Assembly (NCBI GenBank): GCA_028749105.1
Contig: JAQUQF010000096.1
Coordinates: 1 to 6,912, forward strand
Source of the DNA: Acidobacteriota bacterium
GTDB taxonomy: Bacteria; Acidobacteriota; Aminicenantia; UBA2199
Direction: 5' to 3'
DNA: 6,912 bases
The position numbers were made by a program, and so were the translations under genes. Shown here one piece after another: positions 1 through 5,891 of the stretch. The notes beneath the pieces were generated by a model. It was not told the DNA's origin. It saw only the letters and a program-made list of their open reading frames with translations, and ran no database searches. How positions within the stretch are numbered: the first letter of the stretch is position 1; each line of letters begins with the position of its first letter.

Positions 1-1763
1 CGGCGACCGTCTTTCACGCCCGGGGCATCCACCTCTCCGGCGACGAGCCCCATTACGTGATGATCGCCCAGAGCCTGGTCGATGACGGCGATTTCGATCT
101 GAAGAACAACCTGGAAAACAAAACCTATTTCAGCTACCTGCCGGTCGAGATCCGTTTGCACGGCATGGTCCATGCGGGCAAATTCCGTTCCTTTCATATG
201 CCCGGAGTTTCTTTCCTTCTGGTCCCCTGCGTTTTCCTGTTCAACCTCCTGGGGGGGTGGATCCCGGCGAATCTTTTTTTCCGCCTCTGCGCCGCGATGA
301 TCAACGCCTTCTTCGCCCTGGGCCTTTTTCGCATCCTGAAGTCGATCTGGCCTGAGAAAGACAGCAGCCTGCCGTTTCTTTTTTTCCTCTCCACCTTCCC
401 CCTCGTCTTTCATGCCGTCCACCTGTACCCCGAATTACCCGCCGCCACATTGCTGATATGCGCCTATCTCTGCAGCCGCGGCCGGCGCAAGCGTCATTTT
501 TTGGCCGGCTTGTCGCTGGCCGCCATTCCCTGGCTGCATTTCAAATACGGGATCCCCATGTTCATCCTGGCGCTGTTTGTCATGGCGGGGATCTGCCGCA
601 GCAATGCCCGCCGCAAGGATAAAATCCGTCAGCTGGCCGCTTTTTTGCTTCCCGCGGCCATCAGCGCGTCGCTGCTGGCGCTGTACAGCAAAATGCTCTA
701 TGGCTCCTTCGATCCCACGATCATTTCCCCGGAAAAGAACTTTTTCGCGATTCCCCTGGCCGCGCAAATGCAAACGCTGCTCTCCTTTTTTCTGGACCAG
801 CGCGACGGCTTGCTGATCTACGCTCCGGTTTTTTTCGTGCTGTTTCTGGTATTCAAAAAGGAGATCCGCAGACAGATCAGGGACTTCTCTCTTCTGGCCG
901 CGATTTTTCTCTCCTATGTTTTTTTCCATGCCTTCACCACCGTGCGAGGCGCGTACTCGCCGGCCGCACGCCCCACCCTTTTTGTCCTCTGGATCATGGC
1001 GATTTTTTTGACCGCCTATTACCGCCAGGCGGGAGAAACGGGAAAGACGCTGTTCAGGTTTCTGGCCGGCCTGACCTTTTTTGCCAGCATCTGGTTTTTT
1101 TACTACCCGCTTTTCCTGTACCAACCGGTGACTAGGGAAGTCAGCCAGCGGGCCTCATCGTTGCTGATTTTTCTGGGCAGCAAGGCCGTCAATCTGGCCG
1201 CCCTTTTCCCCTCCTTTCTGAAAAGGCCGAATGGGGATTACCTGCCCAACTGGATCTGGCTGGCCGCATTGACAGTCGCGATCACACTCTATTATTCCCG
1301 CGCCGCCTGGCCGGCAATTGCCAGGCAGGCCCGCTTCATTTTCCCGGTTCTGTGCCTGTTCCTGCTGCTCCTCCTCTGCTATTTCCCCCATGTCCAGCTG
1401 CAAACACGCTACAGCGCAGCCGGCCTTTCTTTTTACAGCAATTCCCGCAATTTCACCTACAGCCAGGAACAGGGCAGCTTCAAGATCCTGGCCGGCCAGG
1501 ATTACGATCTGTTCTTCGACCTGAAGGGCAGCGCCGCCGAGCGCCTGGATCTGCGCCTGCTCAACCCCAGGGGAGTGGCCGTCCGGATCAGGAACGGCAG
1601 GCAAACACTGCTCGCGGAAAATCAAGATGCGGAAAGCCGGATCGCGCTTCCCCTGCGGGCGTTGAAGAGGTTTTCCCTGGGAAAAAGAAAACTGGCTCAC
1701 ATTGGATTGGAATCAAAGGCCGGTCCGGGAACCGTCTTTTTCTGGCTGGAATTCCAACGCTGA
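1..1763 (+). CDS. GT-C-type membrane glycosyltransferase, 5'-truncated by the window edge
   Basis: Probable integral-membrane sugar transferase of the GT-C superfamily (GT39/ArnT/PMT-like), expected to use a polyprenyl-phosphate-linked sugar on the outer face of the inner membrane. The frame is open to the left edge (first whole codon at 3, 586 residues visible). The GDEPHY motif at visible residues 13-18 (D14, E15) is the typical first-outer-loop acidic motif. It lies before the first usable in-window start (GTG at 57), so the true start is upstream. About a dozen hydrophobic segments follow. Two motifs I associate with this family are D265-Q-R-D-G-L-L-I-Y-A-P and RGAYSP at 315-320, resembling the family's 'GG-x-SP-x-AR' stretch. 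The last membrane segment is near residues 445-462. A soluble tail of about 120 residues follows, rich in alternating hydrophobic residues, possibly a beta-domain outside the membrane. The stop is TGA at 1761-1763. Class is fairly sure; donor and acceptor are unknown. Confidence 0.82.
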   Translation, partial: ATVFHARGIHLSGDEPHYVMIAQSLVDDGDFDLKNNLENKTYFSYLPVEIRLHGMVHAGKFRSFHMPGVSFLLVPCVFLFNLLGGWIPANLFFRLCAAMINAFFALGLFRILKSIWPEKDSSLPFLFFLSTFPLVFHAVHLYPELPAATLLICAYLCSRGRRKRHFLAGLSLAAIPWLHFKYGIPMFILALFVMAGICRSNARRKDKIRQLAAFLLPAAISASLLALYSKMLYGSFDPTIISPEKNFFAIPLAAQMQTLLSFFLDQRDGLLIYAPVFFVLFLVFKKEIRRQIRDFSLLAAIFLSYVFFHAFTTVRGAYSPAARPTLFVLWIMAIFLTAYYRQAGETGKTLFRFLAGLTFFASIWFFYYPLFLYQPVTREVSQRASSLLIFLGSKAVNLAALFPSFLKRPNGDYLPNWIWLAALTVAITLYYSRAAWPAIARQARFIFPVLCLFLLLLLCYFPHVQLQTRYSAAGLSFYSNSRNFTYSQEQGSFKILAGQDYDLFFDLKGSAAERLDLRLLNPRGVAVRIRNGRQTLLAENQDAESRIALPLRALKRFSLGKRKLAHIGLESKAGPGTVFFWLEFQR

Positions 1764-1772
1764 TTCCGGCAT

Positions 1773-1782
1773 ATGGTATAAT
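1773..1782 (+). promoter_or_regulatory. Extended -10 promoter for the second glycosyltransferase gene
   Basis: ATGGTATAAT contains a perfect TATAAT (1777-1782) preceded by TG at 1774-1775, the extended -10 form. No good -35 hexamer is visible: the 17-bp-spaced position (1754-1759) reads CCAACG. Extended -10 promoters can work without one. A start of transcription about 7 bp downstream would fall near 1789, giving a leader of only about 22 nt. The site lies in the 47-bp gap after the upstream gene's stop, so the downstream gene may be transcribed both from here and by read-through. The same 10-mer occurs before the gene starting at 5796. Confidence 0.6.
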
Positions 1783-1789
1783 CGCAAAA

Positions 1790-1807
1790 ATGAAAAGGAT
1801 GGCGTAG
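1790..1807 (+). other. Ribosome binding site region with an overlapping five-codon mini-ORF
   Basis: The purine stretch AAAAGGA at 1793-1799 is the only plausible Shine-Dalgarno sequence before the ATG at 1811. The 11-nt spacing is slightly long. The same bases also form a tiny ORF, ATG at 1790 to TAG at 1805-1807, encoding MKRMA, which ends 3 nt before the gene's start. Its ATG lies almost at the predicted transcription start, so it would be leaderless if translated. Whether it is translated is unknown and it may be coincidence. Confidence 0.3.
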
Positions 1808-1810
1808 CCG

Positions 1811-3472
1811 ATGGCGAAAATGGCCGATGGGAGCGGAAGAGCGCCATGGGCCCTGACCTGGAAAACGGGGATTGGCCTGGCCCTGGTCCTGCTTGCGGCC
1901 GCCGTGCTCAGGACGCAGCACATCAAGGCCGATCCGCCCACCCTGTTGCCGCAGATCTCGGGAAGCGCCGGCATCTATTTTGACGAGGGGATCTATTGCC
2001 ACAATGCCAGGAACAAGATCCTTTTCGGGAAATGGATCACCGACGAGTGGAATCCGCTGGTCTACAACGCGCCGCTGACCATGATCTATTATCTGGGATT
2101 CAGGCTGTTCGGCATATCCATCGTCACCGTCAAGGCCATCAACATCCTCTTCAGCCTGCTGGGGATTTTTTTCTTCCATGCCGGCCTGCGGCGCTACCTG
2201 AAGCCTGTCCCGGCGCTGGCCCTGACCGCCCTCTTCGCGTTCGATTTCTATTGGCTGATGTACAACCGCCTGGGACTGCTCGAAAATTTTTCCGCCCTCT
2301 GCTTTCTGATCGGCTTTTATCTCTTTGTCATTTCCGAAGAGCGGCGCTGGCCGCTCTTTTTCCTGGGCATGACAACGGTTGTAGCCGCCCTTTCCAAATA
2401 CCTGTTCGCCTATTTCCTGATCTCAACCCTGCTGGCCGTCGCCTATCGCGCCTGGCGGCGTTCCGACGCCCGTCATTTTCTCCTCTTCCTGGCAGGAGGC
2501 TTCACGGCGGGATTGCCCTGGTTCTTCGGCATCTTCCTGCCCTTCCGCTCCACCTTCAGCAGGATCGGCTCCGGCTGGGGGATGCTCTCCCTCCCCCGCT
2601 CCCTCGGTCAGGCATTCGGCAACCTGTGGCACAACCCCTTGCCGCGCTACCTGCAACTGCTGCCGCTGGCGGGCTTCCTTCTGGTCTTTTTCGGGGCCTG
2701 GGCGCTGTTGAAGATCGTGCGCTCGCATACGGCCAGTAGGCCCACTGGGCTAGACCTATTCATCTTCTTCTGGATCGCCGGCGCGATTCTTTCCATGGGG
2801 CTGCTGAATTACCGGCCGTTGCGCTATTATCTGCCGCTGCTTCCCGCCATTTACCTGGCCGTTTCGCTGCTGGTCAGGGACCGGGACTGGATCCGTTCCG
2901 AGTGGCGCCGGTTCTGGTTGCTGGCCGTCCTTCCGGCTCTCCTGTTCCTGCCATTCTGGCAAATGCTTGCGACCGCACCCTCGGGTTTCCTGGTTTTTCC
3001 GTTTGTTTTGCGCATCTTTGTCTTTCTTTCCCTGGCGGGGATGGTGCTCTTCTTCGCTGCGGCAAATGCAGCCTGGAAGACGGCCGGCGCAGCGACGGTC
3101 TTGGTGGTGATGCTGAGCTGCTCCCTGTTTCTCTATGAAACTCAATTTTATCGCAAACCGAGTTATCGCCTGGAGGCGGCCTCGCGCTTCATGGAAACGC
3201 TGCCCGCCGGTTCAGTCGTCATGGGCCAGGAAGCGCCAAGGCTGACCCTGGGAACGCGCTTTCAGGCCATCATGGCCTATGAGAACTGGTTCAACGACCG
3301 CGACCCTTTCAGGCGCTATGCCCCGGATTACATTCTGGCCCTGGATCGCTTCGGCGATGCTGAAATGGGCTGGATCCGCCGCAAATTCCCCGCTGTCGCC
3401 GCTTCGCTCCGGCCCGTTCACGCTTTCAGGATTTGGGATACGACCGTATCCCTGTATCGCGTAGCAAAATAA
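1811..3472 (+). CDS. GT39 (ArnT/PMT-like) membrane glycosyltransferase
   Basis: A complete 553-residue polytopic membrane protein. It probably transfers a sugar from a polyprenyl-phosphate donor to an envelope acceptor (lipid, glycan or protein) on the periplasmic side. After a first membrane segment (about residues 17-33), the first outer loop carries FDEGIY with D58 and E59, the position of the catalytic acidic pair in GT39 enzymes. A second conserved-looking motif, Y-N-R-L-G-L-L-E with E158, matches the 'R-x-x-x-x-E' region of the family. About ten further hydrophobic segments follow to about residue 442. The last 110 residues are a soluble tail (ETLPAGSVV, then APRLTLGT) typical of extracytoplasmic C-termini in this group. 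The ATG at 1811 is preferred because it follows an AAAAGGA stretch and a strong -10. An ATG three codons later (1820) is an alternative. Tandem placement behind another GT-C gene suggests a shared glycan or glycolipid pathway. Substrate cannot be assigned. Confidence 0.87.
   Translation: MAKMADGSGRAPWALTWKTGIGLALVLLAAAVLRTQHIKADPPTLLPQISGSAGIYFDEGIYCHNARNKILFGKWITDEWNPLVYNAPLTMIYYLGFRLFGISIVTVKAINILFSLLGIFFFHAGLRRYLKPVPALALTALFAFDFYWLMYNRLGLLENFSALCFLIGFYLFVISEERRWPLFFLGMTTVVAALSKYLFAYFLISTLLAVAYRAWRRSDARHFLLFLAGGFTAGLPWFFGIFLPFRSTFSRIGSGWGMLSLPRSLGQAFGNLWHNPLPRYLQLLPLAGFLLVFFGAWALLKIVRSHTASRPTGLDLFIFFWIAGAILSMGLLNYRPLRYYLPLLPAIYLAVSLLVRDRDWIRSEWRRFWLLAVLPALLFLPFWQMLATAPSGFLVFPFVLRIFVFLSLAGMVLFFAAANAAWKTAGAATVLVVMLSCSLFLYETQFYRKPSYRLEAASRFMETLPAGSVVMGQEAPRLTLGTRFQAIMAYENWFNDRDPFRRYAPDYILALDRFGDAEMGWIRRKFPAVAASLRPVHAFRIWDTTVSLYRVAK
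3435..3452. repeat. Perfect 8-bp inverted repeat at the convergent gene ends
   Basis: GGGATACG-AC-CGTATCCC is a perfect inverted repeat that would fold as a 7-bp stem with a GACC tetraloop. It lies in the last codons of the + strand glycosyltransferase gene, 17 bp before its stop codon (3470-3472). It is also about 31 bp past the stop of the converging - strand gene. Neither side has a following T-tract, so it is not a standard intrinsic terminator. It could stabilise 3' ends or assist Rho-dependent ending. A chance occurrence is quite possible. Confidence 0.3.
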
Positions 3473-3483
3473 CGCCGTAACCG

Positions 3484-5796
3484 TCAGGCCGTTTCTCTTT
3501 TACCGGTCCTGGTGCTGAAAAAGCCCGCCGCGAGATAGGACAGGGCGGCCAGTACCAACACCGTGGTGAAGCTCCAGTTTATGGAGACGATCACGGACAC
3601 GATCGAACCGACGACTGTGGCGAACGAGTTCGCCCCCCACGCCCAGCCGATCATGACCTTGTCCTTCGCTCCCAGCCGCCGGATTCCCTCAGGGAAAAAG
3701 GCGCCCATGAAGAATCCTGCCAGGGAGATCAGCAGGAAAGAAACCACGATGCGCCAAGGGAAGCTCAGGAACATGAAGCGGTCGAGAACATGGAACAGGG
3801 CAAAGCCGTAGAACGTGAGCAGCGCCGCCAGGTAAACCGCGAAAGTCGGGATCATGCGTTTCCCGAACGGACGAAAGGCGCGTGCCGTCAGCAGGCTGCC
3901 GATGCCGGAGGAGACCAGCAGGGAAAAAATGATGATCGAGATCGAAATGGCGGGACTGCCGAGAAAAAGCTGGAAAATCTTTATGAAAATGATCTCAACC
4001 ATGATGAAGGCCAGGCCGATGAAGAAGAAATAGAGGATCAGCGGACCCTGGCTGGTGTCCGATCGCCGCCGGCGCAGGGGCAGGTAGATGAACAGGAAGG
4101 AAAAGAGCAGGGAAAGAGCGAGAATGGATAGATAGATGGAATTGGAATAAACGATCGCCGAACGGACAACACCTTCCCCGATGCCCTTGATCTGCATGTT
4201 TTTGAAACGGAACTGGCCGATGCGGTTCGGCTGGTTGAAATAAGGGGAGTTGTCATAAACCGGCGCGATATTCACCGACGACTTCCCCACCGTCCCGTCC
4301 AGGTCGTCCATCAGGCGGTAGAAGAGATTGTCCAACCGCATGTCGGGCGAATACACGATATCCTCTGGCGCTCTGGCGGAGCCCTTGAGTATCTCGTAAT
4401 CCCGAACGGTGAAGGCTCCCTTCTTGAGGAAGAAGAAGTTGAACCCCCCGGGATTCTGGACAATGAAGAACTTCTCCTCCGGATGCTCCACCCCCATCTC
4501 CTTCAAGGCCTGGAGGGCCGTGGCAAAGAGCCGCTCGCCGTTCCAGTGCACGATATAGACCAGCCCGTCAGGTTCGAGATGCTCCCAATAATCCTTGAAG
4601 CTTTCTACCGTGTAGATATACGTTTCGGAGATGCTGAGGGCGCCCGAAAGCAGGGAGTCGGCGTTGTGCGAATTCACCATCTGGATGACATCGAACTTGC
4701 GCTTCAGGCGCTTGAGGACGCTCCGCCCTTCATCCGCGATGAGGTTCACCTGCGGCAGATGGAAAATTCTCCCCGTATAGTCGGCGTACTCGTTCTTGAG
4801 CAGCTGGCAAATGACCGGGTCCATCTCGATGGCGACGATGCTCCTGAAACCGTGAGACAGCGCGCAGAGGACTTCGTACCCGCCGGCCGAACCGATGATG
4901 ACCGCGGTGCCATTCCGTGCCACCTGGAAAGGAAGGGAAGCGGTGTTCCATTCGATTTTTTTCAGCCCGGCCAGGTTGCCGTCGAACTTCATGATGAACG
5001 ACTGCATGGTGCCGCCGTTGATCCAGATGACCTTGCGGATATTCAGCCACGGGGCCACGTCGATCTTGTCGATCGTGCTCCATTTGCTGTATTCGATGCG
5101 CTTGTTGCCGAGCTGGGCGTTGTAATGGCGCTTGTACTCCACCAGCTTGGGCACAATGGGAAAGACTTTGTCGGCGAACGGAAAAGCGGCGGCAAAGGCG
5201 GCGATGAGAACAACGAAAACCGTGACGCGGAAAATCTTGCGGCCGGTGGCTACGAAAAACCAGGCCAGTGCCAGAAGACAGAAGAGGAGGATCAGTATCC
5301 GGTTCGGCCCCAGCCAGGGAATGAACGGGATAATGGCGAGAGAACCCAGGCTGGCGCCGATCAGGTCAATGAAGTAAAGGCGGCCGATGCCTTCGGAATA
5401 GGCGGAAAAGATCAGGGCCAGCACCACGCCGCCAAAAAAGAAGGGCAGCAGCAGGATCAGAAAATTCAGGACCAGGAACAGAAAATTGTGAAAGGGGGCG
5501 AAAAGGCGAAGGAAGTCGATGGTGAACACCAGGGTGGCCTTGTACGCCAGGGGAAATGAAACGACGAAAAGCAGCAGATAGCGGGACAGCAGCATCGCCT
5601 GGTCCTTGCGCTCGGAAAGCTTGCGCACAGCCAGGTAGACCCCGCTGAGGCCGTATCCAAAAAGGGCCAGTGAAATGATGAGGAAAGCGAACTGCCCGAA
5701 ATAGATCACCGAGAAAACGCGGGTGAAAAGGACTTCAGCCAGCATCGTGGTGAAGGTGACGGCGAATATGGTGAACAACAACTTCCAACGTTTCAT
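3484..5796 (-). CDS. Membrane-embedded spermidine-synthase-like SAM-domain protein
   Basis: A 770-residue protein with three parts. An N-terminal membrane bundle spans residues 1-210 (about six to seven helices). A soluble domain with the spermidine synthase/methyltransferase fold covers about 220-530. A second bundle of about six helices runs from about 550 to 760. The SAM-type nucleotide site is visible: I-G-S-A-G-G at 301-306, VAIEMDP with E324, and DEGRSVL with D355. Where aminopropyltransferases have D-S-S/T-D after the F-D-V-I strand, this protein reads QMVNSHN (372-378). The catalytic acid is therefore not conserved and polyamine synthesis is unlikely. LSISETYIYTVESF (387-400) and the VYDNSPYF segment (513-520) are typical of the large 'fused' membrane relatives. 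ATG at 5796 is chosen because GGAG at 5803-5806 sits 6 nt ahead. An in-frame TTG at 5808 overlaps that site and is unlikely. It has its own promoter. True substrate unknown. Confidence 0.85.
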   Translation of the reverse strand: MKRWKLLFTIFAVTFTTMLAEVLFTRVFSVIYFGQFAFLIISLALFGYGLSGVYLAVRKLSERKDQAMLLSRYLLLFVVSFPLAYKATLVFTIDFLRLFAPFHNFLFLVLNFLILLLPFFFGGVVLALIFSAYSEGIGRLYFIDLIGASLGSLAIIPFIPWLGPNRILILLFCLLALAWFFVATGRKIFRVTVFVVLIAAFAAAFPFADKVFPIVPKLVEYKRHYNAQLGNKRIEYSKWSTIDKIDVAPWLNIRKVIWINGGTMQSFIMKFDGNLAGLKKIEWNTASLPFQVARNGTAVIIGSAGGYEVLCALSHGFRSIVAIEMDPVICQLLKNEYADYTGRIFHLPQVNLIADEGRSVLKRLKRKFDVIQMVNSHNADSLLSGALSISETYIYTVESFKDYWEHLEPDGLVYIVHWNGERLFATALQALKEMGVEHPEEKFFIVQNPGGFNFFFLKKGAFTVRDYEILKGSARAPEDIVYSPDMRLDNLFYRLMDDLDGTVGKSSVNIAPVYDNSPYFNQPNRIGQFRFKNMQIKGIGEGVVRSAIVYSNSIYLSILALSLLFSFLFIYLPLRRRRSDTSQGPLILYFFFIGLAFIMVEIIFIKIFQLFLGSPAISISIIIFSLLVSSGIGSLLTARAFRPFGKRMIPTFAVYLAALLTFYGFALFHVLDRFMFLSFPWRIVVSFLLISLAGFFMGAFFPEGIRRLGAKDKVMIGWAWGANSFATVVGSIVSVIVSINWSFTTVLVLAALSYLAAGFFSTRTGKRETA

Positions 5797-5802
5797 GAAT
5801 TT

Positions 5803-5806
5803 CTCC
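5803..5806 (-). promoter_or_regulatory. Ribosome binding site that fixes the start at 5796
   Basis: GGAG on the - strand with a 6-nt spacer (AAATTC) before ATG at 5796. The upstream in-frame TTG (5808-5806) shares a base with this site and has only a weaker purine run ahead of it, so the ATG is the better start, giving 770 rather than 774 residues. Confidence 0.75.
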
Positions 5807-5823
5807 AAAAGGGAAGGTGTTTA

Positions 5824-5852
5824 ATTATACCATCCCTGGGAGCGGCCGTCAA
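5824..5852 (-). promoter_or_regulatory. Near-consensus sigma70-type promoter for the SAM-domain membrane protein
   Basis: On the - strand, TTGACG (5852-5847), a 17-bp spacer and TATAAT (5829-5824) form an almost ideal promoter, also with an extended TG (5832-5831). Predicted transcription start is near 5817-5818, leaving a leader of about 21 nt that holds the GGAG site. It lies in the 95-bp gap (5797-5891) after the MinD-like gene, so the downstream gene has its own transcription start. I see no convincing hairpin with a T-tract in this gap to end the upstream transcript, so some read-through is possible. Confidence 0.78.
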
Positions 5853-5891
5853 TGCAGCACGGAGGCGGTTTTCGGGAAAAAAGATGGGGAA

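Noticed and set aside
435..1124. A 229-codon - strand ORF opposite the first glycosyltransferase
   Set aside because: Antisense shadow: composition is Gln/Arg/Lys/Gly-rich, reflecting the reverse complement of Leu/Phe/Ala codons, and no ribosome binding site or motif supports it.
57..1763. Start of the first glycosyltransferase at GTG 57 or ATG 60
   Set aside because: The in-frame sequence before it encodes the GDEPHY catalytic-loop motif, and the first membrane helix that should precede this motif is missing, so the start lies left of the window.
1352..1807. A 151-codon + strand ORF overlapping the end of the first glycosyltransferase and the intergenic gap
   Set aside because: It is in a different frame from the real gene, is proline/arginine-rich without motifs, and simply runs into the gap; only its last five codons (1790-1807) are discussed separately.
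4483..5559. A 358-codon + strand ORF opposite the SAM-domain membrane protein
   Set aside because: It lies wholly antisense to a well-supported gene. Its translation is a low-complexity mix rich in Gln, Glu, Asp and Gly with no recognisable motif, as expected from the complement of a hydrophobic protein's codons.
3484..5796. Annotation as a functional spermidine synthase (speE)
   Set aside because: The nucleotide-binding motifs fit, but the catalytic acidic motif is not conserved and the domain is flanked by two membrane bundles, unlike the soluble enzyme.
5860..5891. Possible terminator after the MinD-like gene
   Set aside because: Only a 5-bp TTTTC/GAAAA pairing with a 2-nt loop is seen near 5871-5882, without a GC-rich stem; not enough to call.
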